Shown here piece after piece: positions 35,457 through 44,004 of a DNA stretch of 64,000 nt (positions within the stretch are counted from its first letter, which is position 1; every line of letters begins with the position of its first letter). The translations under genes were made by a program, and so were the position numbers. The stretch comes from Megasphaera micronuciformis F0359. Lineage in GTDB: Bacteria; Bacillota; Negativicutes; Veillonellales; Megasphaeraceae. Below the pieces are notes generated by a model. It was not told the DNA's origin and did no database searches. It saw nothing but the letters and a program-made list of their open reading frames with translations. The DNA lies in contig NZ_GL538208.1 of assembly GCF_000165735.1 (NCBI RefSeq), positions 108,672 through 172,671 of the forward strand, in the 5' to 3' direction.

Positions 35457-36807
35457 ATTATTCGGAACAGACGGTGTACGTGGCGTGGCTAATGCGTCGT
35501 TAACACCTGAATTGGCATATCATTTAGGTCGGGCAGCGGCTTTCATTCTCGGTAAGGATAAGGAACACCCGACCTTTTTAATCGGTCGCGACACGCGCCT
35601 TTCAGGTACCATGTTGGCCGATATTCTGGCAGCGGGTATTGCCTCTGCCGGTGGCAACTGCTTTATGGCGGACGTGATTCCCACGCCGGCTATCGCATAT
35701 TTAACAAAACTTCATCATATGGATGCCGGTGTCGTTATTTCGGCATCTCACAATCCTTTTGAATATAACGGGATTAAGTTCTTTGACCAATATGGCTATA
35801 AGCTTCCCGATGAAACGGAAGATCTGATTGAAGAATTTATGCTGAAAGATGAAAGAGCAGGACAGGAAGGCCGCCCCACGGGAGCGGAAATCGGTACGAT
35901 TACGGAGCTTCCGGACCTTCAGGAAGAATATATCGACTATATCGTCAACAGTACGGACGTTGACTTGAGCGGGTTAAAGGTGGTACATGATGCGGCTAAC
36001 GGAGCGGCTTATAAGGTGGGTCCTGAAATCTTACGTCGTCTCGGTGCGGAATTGATTTCCATTCATGCCCAACCGAACGGAATTAATATTAATGATAAGT
36101 GCGGTTCCACCCACTTAGAAAGCATCAAAGAAGCCGTGTTGGCACATCATGCGGATTTGGGCATTGCCAACGACGGGGATGCCGATCGCTGTCTTGTTAT
36201 TGATGAAAACGGCGAAGAACTTGACGGCGACAGAATTATGCTCATTTGTGCTTTGCAGATGAAGGAAGAAAAACGCTTACAAGAAGATACTGTCGTCGGC
36301 ACGGTTATGAGTAATATAGGCTTTCATAAAGCGGCGAAGGAAATGGGTTGCAAGACGGAAGTTACGGCAGTAGGAGACCGCTATGTGTTGGAGTGCATGC
36401 GTAATAAGGGATATTCTCTCGGTGGAGAGCAGTCGGGACATATTATCTTTCTTGATTACAATACGACGGGAGACGGCTTGCTTACGGCTGTACAGCTCAT
36501 GCGTGTTATGAAGAAACAGGGAAAGAAATTATCCGAATTAGCCGGTATTATGACGAAATACCCTCAAATTTTGAAAAATGTTCGTGTTGAGACCAAGTCC
36601 GGGTGGGAAGAAAACACCCTCATTGCCGCGGCCATTTCGGCAGGTGAATCGGAATTAGGCGACGACGGACGCATTTTAGTTCGGCCTTCCGGTACGGAAC
36701 CGCTCATTCGAGTCATGGCCGAAGGACCGGATGAAGTTGAATTGGAACGCATTGTTGATGATATAGCAGCCGTTATCGAACACGAAATGGGTGAAGTGAC
36801 GGAGTAG
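35449..36807 (+). CDS. glmM: Phosphoglucosamine mutase
   Basis: Interconverts glucosamine 6- and 1-phosphate for UDP-GlcNAc synthesis (452 aa). RLFGTDGVRGVAN opens the protein, the phosphorylated Ser is residue 100 in SASHNP, the metal loop is DGDADR, and RPSGTEPLIRVMAEG closes the phosphate-binding domain. It ends the cdaA operon; glmS, the previous enzyme of the pathway, is at 46.8 kb. Confidence 0.97.
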   Translation: MARLFGTDGVRGVANASLTPELAYHLGRAAAFILGKDKEHPTFLIGRDTRLSGTMLADILAAGIASAGGNCFMADVIPTPAIAYLTKLHHMDAGVVISASHNPFEYNGIKFFDQYGYKLPDETEDLIEEFMLKDERAGQEGRPTGAEIGTITELPDLQEEYIDYIVNSTDVDLSGLKVVHDAANGAAYKVGPEILRRLGAELISIHAQPNGININDKCGSTHLESIKEAVLAHHADLGIANDGDADRCLVIDENGEELDGDRIMLICALQMKEEKRLQEDTVVGTVMSNIGFHKAAKEMGCKTEVTAVGDRYVLECMRNKGYSLGGEQSGHIIFLDYNTTGDGLLTAVQLMRVMKKQGKKLSELAGIMTKYPQILKNVRVETKSGWEENTLIAAAISAGESELGDDGRILVRPSGTEPLIRVMAEGPDEVELERIVDDIAAVIEHEMGEVTE

Positions 36808-36816
36808 CCGTCCTGT

Positions 36817-36846
36817 AAAAGAGGTCCTGGCGGATCTCTTTTTTAG
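36817..36846 (+). terminator. glmM terminator
   Basis: AAAGAGGTCC / GGATCTCTTT stem (one G-T pair), TGGC loop, T6. Confidence 0.75.
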
Positions 36847-36875
36847 GCTTGTAAATAGTCACATTCGAATGCAGA

Positions 36876-36884
36876 TGATATAAT
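36876..36884 (+). promoter_or_regulatory. Extended -10 promoter of cca
   Basis: TGATATAAT, 35 bases before the cca start, no good -35 at the usual spacing. Confidence 0.4.
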
Positions 36885-36918
36885 AATCGAAAAGTTGCAA
36901 CGGCGGGGAGGAGGCCCT

Positions 36919-38352
36919 ATGACAGAGGCGGTATACACTATCTTGTCCGGGTTAAATCGTGCCGGATATGAGGCTTATATAGTCGGCGGAGCCGTGCGGG
37001 ACAAGCTCATGCATAAGGAGCCGCACGATTATGATATTACGACGTCTGCAAGGCCCGAAGAGATTGTTGCTACGGCCCGTAAAGAAGGTTGGCAATGTAT
37101 CGAATCGGTCGGCCGGTCTTTCGGGGTAAGCCTTATTCTTATAGGCGGGCAGACATATGAAGTGGCTACTTTTCGTGATGAATCGTACGGTGAAGACAGT
37201 CACCGACCGGAGAAAATTTGGTATGCACAAACCTTACAAGAGGATGTAAAACGTCGAGACTTTACGGTCAATGCGTTGGCACAGGATAAAGAAGGGCGTA
37301 TTTACGACTACGTCGGCGGTGTTAAAGACATAAGCAAGAAAACACTTCGTGCTGTAGGAGATGCGAGTGTGCGTTTTCAAGAGGACGCTCTACGTCTTTT
37401 TCGGTTGTGCCGCTTTGCGGGGAAATTGGATTTTACGGTCCACAAAGAGACGCAAAGAGCTATGCCGACTGCTTTTGAACGGGTAAAGGGCTTGTCGGCG
37501 GAACGAGTTGTAGCGGAAATCGAACGACTTCTGGTCACGCCGGCGGCTTATAAGGGACTGGATATTCTTGTGCGTTCCGGTTTGGGCAATATGACTTGCC
37601 GTCGACGAGAAAACGGCAGGTATACGGATGTGCCGATTTTGCCTGAATGTACGCATCTTCAATACACACCACAGTCCTATCCCTATCATGTCTTTGATGC
37701 GTGGGTTCATACTTTGGCCGTCATTGCTCACACACCCCCCGATCTTACACTGAGATATGCCGCCCTTTTTCATGATGTGGCTAAGGGCTTGGAAGGTGTG
37801 CGAGGCACTAAGGACGGACGTTATACGGATTACGGACATGAGCGTGTCGGAGCGGATATGACAGCTGCCGTTTTACGACGGTGGCAGTGTAATGAAAAGC
37901 TTATAAATCGAGTTGTGTGGCTCGTCAAAACTCATATGCAATATCATGCACTGTCAGCATCTCCTGAGGCCAATGTTCGCCGTTGGTTGCGACGTGAAGG
38001 CACGAGGGGAGATTTTTCACGAAATACCGACTTGGCGGAAGCCGTACGGCAAGCCACTGTCTTGTCGGTCGCCGACGCAAAGGGGTGTCGTCCCGACAGC
38101 GATACGACAGGAATAGAATCATTCGGAGAGTATGTACAGCTATTAGTACAAACCTTGCCTATTACAACGAAAGATCTGAACTATCCGCCTGAATTGCCGA
38201 AACTGTGCGGATCTTATACAGGAGACTGTCTTCGAGTTTTGCTCAAACGGGTTCAGGACGGTGCTTTGGAAAACGATTCAGCCGTACTCTATGAGGCGTC
38301 ACGACGATGGTTAAAGCGGCAATTGCAAATAAGGGAAGAAGAGCATGGATAA
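36919..38352 (+). CDS. cca: CCA tRNA nucleotidyltransferase / HD-domain protein
   Basis: Adds or repairs the tRNA 3' CCA end (477 aa). The start MTEAVYT at 36919 follows GGGGAGGAGG; the TTG further upstream lies before that site. The nucleotidyltransferase core has YIVGGAVRDKLMHKEPHDYD (about residues 16-35) and RRDFTVNALAQD. The RNA-binding part follows with RFQEDALRLFRLCRFAGKL. A C-terminal HD domain is present (HVFDAWVHTL, ALFHDVAKG). Its end overlaps the PBP gene. Confidence 0.93.
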   Translation: MTEAVYTILSGLNRAGYEAYIVGGAVRDKLMHKEPHDYDITTSARPEEIVATARKEGWQCIESVGRSFGVSLILIGGQTYEVATFRDESYGEDSHRPEKIWYAQTLQEDVKRRDFTVNALAQDKEGRIYDYVGGVKDISKKTLRAVGDASVRFQEDALRLFRLCRFAGKLDFTVHKETQRAMPTAFERVKGLSAERVVAEIERLLVTPAAYKGLDILVRSGLGNMTCRRRENGRYTDVPILPECTHLQYTPQSYPYHVFDAWVHTLAVIAHTPPDLTLRYAALFHDVAKGLEGVRGTKDGRYTDYGHERVGADMTAAVLRRWQCNEKLINRVVWLVKTHMQYHALSASPEANVRRWLRREGTRGDFSRNTDLAEAVRQATVLSVADAKGCRPDSDTTGIESFGEYVQLLVQTLPITTKDLNYPPELPKLCGSYTGDCLRVLLKRVQDGALENDSAVLYEASRRWLKRQLQIREEEHG

Positions 38353-40363
38353 GGAACAGTTACAACAAAAGAAGGAACAAAAAAAAGACATGAAAATGCG
38401 CAAACGCATTTTGAAGTGTTTTACAGGGCTTCTTATTTTCGGTCTGGTTCTTACGGTTAGGCTTGTGTGTTTGCAAACCGTACAAAGCGCAGACTTGACG
38501 GAACGGGCCGATGCACAAAGTGAAGCGGATCGGAAGATTCAATCGCCGCGCGGCATGATCCTTGACAGAGACGGAAAGGTATTGGCTATCAGTGAAGTGG
38601 CCAAGTCCTTATATGCCGACCCGACGATGATGCAGTCCGATACGGACGGAAAGGGTAAAACGCCGGCTGAAGCGGCCGAACTCTTGGCCCCTTATTTGCG
38701 TATTAAACAAGATGAGATAGAAGAGCGGCTCAGTCGGGATACGTCCTTTGTATGGCTGGATCGCACTATGGATGACGATAAATATCAAGCTTTGAAGAGC
38801 GTTATTGCGGATAAACATATTAAAGGCCTACGATTTGTTGATGAAAATCGTCGTTATTATCCTAACGGTACCTTAGCGGCACAACTTATCGGTTTTGTCG
38901 GCGACAACGACCACGGCCTGGACGGAATCGAAATGGTTTTGGATGACGATATTCGCGGTGACACGCAAAAGTTGCGTCTTACGACGGATAGTAACAACGT
39001 GCCTATTTTTGACTCGGCCTTGGAAAAGGTATTGCCTGATAAGGAAAAATCCGTTCGCCTTACCATTGACAGTACGATTCAGTATATAGCCGAAAAAGGC
39101 TTGGATGACATAATGAAAAACAACAAGCCCGAAGGGGCCGCTATTATCATTATGAATCCCAAGACGGGAGAAATCCTGGCCATGGCGAGTCGGCCGAATT
39201 TTGACCCTAACGATTATGGAAAGGCTAATAAAGAAGCCTATAAGAATCGAGCTGTTGTCAACTTATATGAGCCAGGGTCTACCTTTAAGCCCTTAATGGC
39301 TTCGGCTGCTCTTGATGCGGGGACCTGGACGGAAAGTAAGACTTATAAGGACGTTGGTTATGTCCAAGTTGATGATCGTGTGATTTCCAACTGGGATGAC
39401 AGCGGTATGGGGACCGTTACGCTGAAAGAGATTCTGAAATTTTCCATTAACACGGGTATGGTAGCCATCGGATTGAATACGGGCGGAAAAATTCTGACCT
39501 CTTATGCCGAAAAATACGGATTCGGTAAGCAGACGGGTATTGAACTACCCGGAGAAGGAGAAGGGATCCTCTTTAATCCTGATGAGATGTCGAATATCAA
39601 CACGGCGACTATGGCTATCGGCCAGGGTATAGCCGTGACACCGCTACAAATGGTACAGGCCTTCGGTGCCGTTGCCAATCACGGAACGATGATGAAACCT
39701 TTTGTTATTAAGGAAATAGATAATCCCGACGGTTCTGTTTTTAAAAAGACGGAACCTCAAGAAGTGGGGCAGCCCATCAGTGCGGAAGTAAGCAGGATTA
39801 TCAGCACTATTATGGCTGATGAAATAAACTCCGGCGGCGGCTTAAATGCTAAGATTGACGGCTATAATTTTTGTGGTAAGACAGGTACGGCCCAACGGCT
39901 GAACTCGGAAGGAACGGGCTATGCCGAAGGTCAATACATCGGTTCTTTCGTAGGCTTCGGTCCTTTGGAAGATCCGGAATATGTCGTCCTCATTGTTGTC
40001 GATAACCCGTCGGGTGTATATTACGGGGCCCAAGTAGCGGCGCCTATATTTAAGATGATGATGACCGATATCGTTCGCATTAAGGGCATTCGTCCCGCAT
40101 CGGCAGCAGCTGCCAATGCGACAGTTTTGAAAAGTCTTCCCGCAGCGGCGTCAAGAGCCCCTTTGCCACCTGTTGATGTGACAGGAGATACCGTGTTGTT
40201 GCCGTCGTTTATCGGCTATGACTCGAGAGAAGTAAATGAATGGCTTAATGCTGCCGGATTGGGTTTTATTCCCAACGGGACGGGGCTTGCTACATACCAG
40301 GTTCCCGCAGCAGGTACGTATGTGGATGCAGGCAGTAATGTAACTGTTTCATTCTCACGATGA
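38345..40363 (+). CDS. Class B penicillin-binding protein with PASTA domain (FtsI/SpoVD type)
   Basis: Transpeptidase that crosslinks peptidoglycan, anchored by one N-terminal membrane helix (about residues 24-44). 672 aa. PBP dimer domain about 65-220; transpeptidase motifs STFK (312-315), SIN (367-369) and KTGTA (512-516). One C-terminal PASTA domain (about 618-672), usual in FtsI/SpoVD-like enzymes of Firmicutes. It is located away from a dcw cluster, between cca and folD, so it may be a second FtsI-like enzyme or the division PBP moved from its usual place. Confidence 0.9.
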   Translation: MDKEQLQQKKEQKKDMKMRKRILKCFTGLLIFGLVLTVRLVCLQTVQSADLTERADAQSEADRKIQSPRGMILDRDGKVLAISEVAKSLYADPTMMQSDTDGKGKTPAEAAELLAPYLRIKQDEIEERLSRDTSFVWLDRTMDDDKYQALKSVIADKHIKGLRFVDENRRYYPNGTLAAQLIGFVGDNDHGLDGIEMVLDDDIRGDTQKLRLTTDSNNVPIFDSALEKVLPDKEKSVRLTIDSTIQYIAEKGLDDIMKNNKPEGAAIIIMNPKTGEILAMASRPNFDPNDYGKANKEAYKNRAVVNLYEPGSTFKPLMASAALDAGTWTESKTYKDVGYVQVDDRVISNWDDSGMGTVTLKEILKFSINTGMVAIGLNTGGKILTSYAEKYGFGKQTGIELPGEGEGILFNPDEMSNINTATMAIGQGIAVTPLQMVQAFGAVANHGTMMKPFVIKEIDNPDGSVFKKTEPQEVGQPISAEVSRIISTIMADEINSGGGLNAKIDGYNFCGKTGTAQRLNSEGTGYAEGQYIGSFVGFGPLEDPEYVVLIVVDNPSGVYYGAQVAAPIFKMMMTDIVRIKGIRPASAAAANATVLKSLPAAASRAPLPPVDVTGDTVLLPSFIGYDSREVNEWLNAAGLGFIPNGTGLATYQVPAAGTYVDAGSNVTVSFSR

Positions 40364-40382
40364 TAGGAAGAAAGAGGAACAA

Positions 40383-41216
40383 ATGAACATGATTTTAGAC
40401 GGAAAACAGATGGCAACCCTGAGGAAAGCACGATTAACGGCATATATACAATCGGAAAAAGAAGCGGGGCGAGAGAAGAAACTGGCCATTCTTCTTGTAG
40501 GTGACTCCGCCCCTTCCGAGTTATATGCACAGTCAGTACAGAGAGTGGCCGCATCAATCGGTATGGAAGCGCTACTGTGCCGCTTTGCCGACGGTACGCC
40601 TCAGGCTGAAATAGTGGCGGCTGTAGGTGATTTGAATAGAAGAGTCGATATAACCGGAATCTTACCCCTACTGCCTCTGCCCGAGGCTTATAATACGGCT
40701 GAAATCATCAATGCTTTGTCACCTTGTAAGGATGTAGACGGGCAGACAACGGTCAGTAAGGGCCGCCTCTTTGCAGGCGAACCTTCCTTTGCTCCCTGCA
40801 CGGCTCAGGCTGTCGTGACAATGCTGGTCGATTACGATATTCCCGTTCAAGGTAAGCACGTTGTCATTGTAGGACGCAGCGATGTAGTAGGTAAGCCTCT
40901 TATTCATTTATTTCTTCAAAAAAATGCAACCGTTACGGTTTGCCACAGTAAGACGACAGACCTTTCCGGGATTACGCGGCAGGCGGACATACTCGTCGCT
41001 GCCGTAGGAAAGGCCGGTTTTGTCAGTGCTGATATGGTTAAAGACGGAGCCGTTCTCATCGACGTAGGAATTAACCGTGTAGACGGCAAGACTGTCGGCG
41101 ATATTTGTACGGAAGCGACGACTAAGGCTGCTGCCTATACTCCTGTTCCCGGCGGCATCGGAGCCCTCGTATCGACGATGATATTGGAAAACACGGCTTA
41201 CGGTATTCGTGAATAA
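40383..41216 (+). CDS. folD: Methylenetetrahydrofolate dehydrogenase / cyclohydrolase
   Basis: Interconverts 5,10-methylene- and 10-formyl-THF (277 aa, slightly short but complete). Visible: the substrate-binding Tyr in SELYAQSVQR (usual YxxxK region; the Lys position is Arg or Gln here), GILPLLPLPE in place of the usual Q-L-P-L-P, SPCKDVDG and the nucleotide motif VVIGRSDVVGKPL. PGGIGALVSTMI closes it. The GILPLLPLPE and missing YxxxK Lys deviate from the consensus. Confidence 0.88.
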   Translation: MNMILDGKQMATLRKARLTAYIQSEKEAGREKKLAILLVGDSAPSELYAQSVQRVAASIGMEALLCRFADGTPQAEIVAAVGDLNRRVDITGILPLLPLPEAYNTAEIINALSPCKDVDGQTTVSKGRLFAGEPSFAPCTAQAVVTMLVDYDIPVQGKHVVIVGRSDVVGKPLIHLFLQKNATVTVCHSKTTDLSGITRQADILVAAVGKAGFVSADMVKDGAVLIDVGINRVDGKTVGDICTEATTKAAAYTPVPGGIGALVSTMILENTAYGIRE

Positions 41217-41233
41217 TTCTGAGAGAGCGGGAA

Positions 41234-41289
41234 AGTTTAGAATCTATTTATATTTTGTTTAAGCCCCTTTTACGACTTTTTGTCATACT
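41234..41289 (+). promoter_or_regulatory. Operator of four 11-bp-phased TTTA repeats with promoter, ahead of the ArnT-like gene
   Basis: Hexamers AGTTTA (41234), TATTTA (41245), TGTTTA (41256) and CTTTTA (41267) repeat at exactly 11-base steps. A -10-like CATACT (41284-41289) begins 12 bases after the last one. This is the geometry of PhoP/OmpR-class response-regulator boxes. The 18 bases at 41244-41261 are repeated with one mismatch at 45600-45617. Confidence 0.6.
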
Positions 41290-41330
41290 GCAGAGGTGAA
41301 AAAACGTCAGAGTATTGTGAGGGGCTCTAA

Positions 41331-42803
41331 ATGAATAATATGAAGCAACAGATTCATAGGATATTCCAACACCATATTCTTCTTGTTTCGGGAATATGGT
41401 GTTTTCTTTTGTATTTTACAGGGATTTGGCTGCTGGCCGTTACGGATCCTGTTGAAGTAAATTATGCCGAAACGGCTAAGGAAATGCTTTTGTCGGGAGA
41501 TTGGGTTTCTCCTCGTATATACGGGAACTATTGGTATGATAAGCCGGCCTTCTTTTACTGGCAGTTATTGGCGGCTTTTAAACTTTTTGGGATACATGAT
41601 TTTAGTGCTCGGATTTTCCCGGCTCTGACGGCCCTGACAGGTGTTTTTGTAGCCTATAAGTTCGGCTGCTACTTACATGATATCAAAACCGGTCTCGTCG
41701 GGGCATTCATATTGGCCACATCTCTTGAATACTGGTATTTAGGGCATGCCATAGTAACGGATATGACCTTATTCGTAAGTACGTCCGTGTGCCTGTTCTT
41801 CTTTTACATCTATTATGAGGAAGATAAACCTTTATACCTGTATGGGGCTTTTGTGTCGGCTGCCATAGGAGTTCTGACAAAGGGACCTGTCGGATTCGTA
41901 TTACCGGGGCTTATTATCCTGATTTTCCTTTTATGGGAAAGAAAGCCGTCGTATTTTATTCGATGGCACCTGTGGAGCGGGCTGCTTTTGTGTATTATCT
42001 TAGTGCTGTTATGGTATGTACCTATGTATAACTTGCACGGAACGGCCTTTACGGAAACTTTCTTGGGCACTCATAATCTCTTGCGGGCTACGGTTCCGGA
42101 ACATCCGCAAAATAATGTTATCTATTACTATGCTGTTGTCTGGATCGGCGGATTTTTCCCTTGGTCATTATGGGCTCTTTATGAAATGATAAAGTCGGTA
42201 AAGCATAAGGGGTTACATTTACCTCGTCAAAGCAGAGAGCGGTTTTTGTGGGTATGGCTGGCAGTAGTTTTTGTTTTCTATCAAGGCATGGCCTCTAAGT
42301 ATCTGACCTATACATTTCCCATGCTCATGCCGTCGGCTCTTCTGTTGGCCCCTTACGCGATAAAGCGGGAAAGAGTTGTGCGTAATACGGTAATTCTCAT
42401 ATCCCTTCTCTTCATAACGGGACTATTCATCTGTATTGCCCCTCTGACACATCGTTATTCGGCAGAAGACCAAGTTCCCTTGTTGCAGTCGCTGACTACG
42501 GAAGATACCCTGATTCTTTCGTACGGTATGAGATATCCCGCCTCTATTGTCTATTATTCAGGACATAGGGTTGAGCGATTGGAAACAAGAGAAACTGTAG
42601 AAACTGAAAGACCTCAGGAAATGACCTGGAAGGATACGAATGTTATGCCTTTTAGAGCTATTGAAGACATTCCCGATAATAGGGATATATTGATTATTTC
42701 CGATGAGACGGGTGATGCCGTAAAGTCCGGTGAGCTACCGGGAAAATGGAAAGAAGTAGGAAGGCAAGGAAGATTTACCTTCTTTAAACGAATCCATACT
42801 TAA
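41331..42803 (+). CDS. ArnT-like glycosyltransferase (GT-C, lipid A type)
   Basis: 490 aa polytopic membrane enzyme of the PMT/ArnT superfamily, which transfers a sugar from undecaprenyl phosphate to lipid A or another envelope acceptor. The first external loop holds the catalytic-type acidic motif in DPVEVNYAETAKEML and GDWVSPRIYGNYWYDKPA (about residues 38-75), close to the ArnT pattern. About 10-12 hydrophobic segments follow, then a soluble C-terminal tail (about 385-490). The RBS is GAGGGG. The upstream repeats and neighbouring two-component system suggest regulation by envelope signals, as for arnT in enterobacteria (inference). Confidence 0.85.
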   Translation: MNNMKQQIHRIFQHHILLVSGIWCFLLYFTGIWLLAVTDPVEVNYAETAKEMLLSGDWVSPRIYGNYWYDKPAFFYWQLLAAFKLFGIHDFSARIFPALTALTGVFVAYKFGCYLHDIKTGLVGAFILATSLEYWYLGHAIVTDMTLFVSTSVCLFFFYIYYEEDKPLYLYGAFVSAAIGVLTKGPVGFVLPGLIILIFLLWERKPSYFIRWHLWSGLLLCIILVLLWYVPMYNLHGTAFTETFLGTHNLLRATVPEHPQNNVIYYYAVVWIGGFFPWSLWALYEMIKSVKHKGLHLPRQSRERFLWVWLAVVFVFYQGMASKYLTYTFPMLMPSALLLAPYAIKRERVVRNTVILISLLFITGLFICIAPLTHRYSAEDQVPLLQSLTTEDTLILSYGMRYPASIVYYSGHRVERLETRETVETERPQEMTWKDTNVMPFRAIEDIPDNRDILIISDETGDAVKSGELPGKWKEVGRQGRFTFFKRIHT

Positions 42804-42829
42804 TCAGAAGGGAATTTTTTATATTCCTC

Positions 42830-42857
42830 TTGAAAAACGGGAGAAAAAAGGTATAAT
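42830..42857 (+). promoter_or_regulatory. Promoter of the superoxide reductase gene
   Basis: TTGAAA (42830-42835), 16-base spacer, TATAAT (42852-42857); 49 bases before the ATG. Confidence 0.6.
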
Positions 42858-42906
42858 AAAGATATAACAAATAACAATTATTGATTACTTACAGGAGGGG
42901 ATTTAC

Positions 42907-43257
42907 ATGATTAAGTTTTATCGTAACGAAGAAACTAAGGCTGTTGTAGTGGCTTTGCACGGAGAAGCCTGTCCGGGAATGAAAGAACTCGTAGCCAATA
43001 CGACAGATGCAGCTCAGGAAAAACACGTTCCTGCCGTAACGAGAGAAAACGGCAAGGTTCATGTTCAAATCGGTTCGGTTGAACATCCCATGTTGGAAGA
43101 ACATCATATTGAATGGATTGCTCTTGAATCGGAAGGTCGCCTCGTATTTAAATACTTAAAGCCCGGTGACAAACCGGTTGCCGACTTCTGCGATGCCGCA
43201 TCCGGTACGGTTTATGAATACTGCAACCTCCACGGCTTGTGGAAGGCTGAATTCTAA
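42907..43257 (+). CDS. Desulfoferrodoxin-type superoxide reductase with degenerate N-terminal centre
   Basis: Reduces superoxide to peroxide without making oxygen, a classic anaerobe defence (116 aa). The catalytic Fe(His4Cys) domain is intact: KHVP (about residues 39-42), VEHPM, EEHHIEW and CNLHGLW near the C-terminus. The N-terminal part keeps the length of a desulforedoxin domain but lacks its four-Cys set; only one Cys (CPGMKELVAN) remains. This resembles class III enzymes such as that of Treponema. Own promoter and terminator; AGGAGG RBS. Confidence 0.88.
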   Translation: MIKFYRNEETKAVVVALHGEACPGMKELVANTTDAAQEKHVPAVTRENGKVHVQIGSVEHPMLEEHHIEWIALESEGRLVFKYLKPGDKPVADFCDAASGTVYEYCNLHGLWKAEF

Positions 43258-43267
43258 TTGAAGAATA

Positions 43268-43305
43268 AAAAAGGCCCTGCACTTTTAAAGTGCAGGGCCT
43301 TTTTG
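43268..43305. terminator. Bidirectional terminator
   Basis: Perfect AAAAAGGCCCTGCACTTT / AAAGTGCAGGGCCTTTTT palindrome between convergent genes. Confidence 0.9.
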
Positions 43306-43314
43306 CAATATGAG

Positions 43315-44004
43315 TTATTTCAAGCGATAGCCGACACCCCAGACGGTCTCAATGAATTCAGGCTTTGACGGATCCTTTTCCAATTTTTCCCGTAAGCGAT
43401 TGACATGAACCATGACCGTAGCCGTATCGCCGACAGCATCCAGTCCCCAAACTCGCTCAAAAAGAGCGTCCTTACTGAAAACGATACCGCGATTTCGTGC
43501 TAAAAAGAGAAGTAGCTCAAATTCTTTATGTGTCAGGGAAATCTCTTTTCCCCTTATAAATACACGATGTCCTTCGGGCTGAATTTCCAAACTGCCGACT
43601 TCGATGAAAGATGCAAGCGACTTATCCGCCTTGGCGATCAGTCTTTCATAGCGGGCCGAATGAGCCTTGACTCTGGCAACCAGTTCACTCGGGCTGAAAG
43701 GCTTGCTGATATAGTCGTCAGCTCCTAAGCCGAGCCCTCTAATCTTGTCTATGTCTTCACGTTTGGCTGAAATCATGAGAATAGGAATATCCTTTTTCTT
43801 ACGGACTTCACGAACAATTTGAAAGCCGTCTTTACCGGGCAGCATGACATCGACGAGAAGTAAGTCGTAATTTTCTGTCAGGGCACTTTCCAATCCCTTT
43901 TGTCCATCTGTTTCTATTGTGATTTCAAAGCCGTCGGCTTCTAAATAATCTCGTTCTAATTCGGCAATGGCCAAATCATCTTCAATAAGTAGGATATGTT
44001 TCAT
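43315..44004 (-). CDS. OmpR-family response regulator
   Basis: 229 aa. The start MKHILLIEDD at 44004 follows AAAGGAGA; an upstream in-frame start lies inside the kinase gene without an RBS. Receiver domain (1-115) with acidic pocket ED (9-10), phospho-Asp about residue 52 in LLLVDVMLPG, Thr/Ser switch ISA and Lys in YISKPF. The C-terminal winged helix (about 130-229) is OmpR/PhoB-like (SLTHKEFELLLFLARNRG). Encoded after the kinase, overlapping it by 23 bases. Likely binds the TTTA repeats at 41.2 and 45.6 kb (inference). Confidence 0.94.
   Translation of the reverse strand: MKHILLIEDDLAIAELERDYLEADGFEITIETDGQKGLESALTENYDLLLVDVMLPGKDGFQIVREVRKKKDIPILMISAKREDIDKIRGLGLGADDYISKPFSPSELVARVKAHSARYERLIAKADKSLASFIEVGSLEIQPEGHRVFIRGKEISLTHKEFELLLFLARNRGIVFSKDALFERVWGLDAVGDTATVMVHVNRLREKLEKDPSKPEFIETVWGVGYRLK

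Noticed and set aside
41262..41326. AGCCCC...GGGGCT inverted repeat that could hide the ArnT-like gene RBS
   Set aside because: The first arm lies upstream of the -10 box, so it would not be in the transcript.
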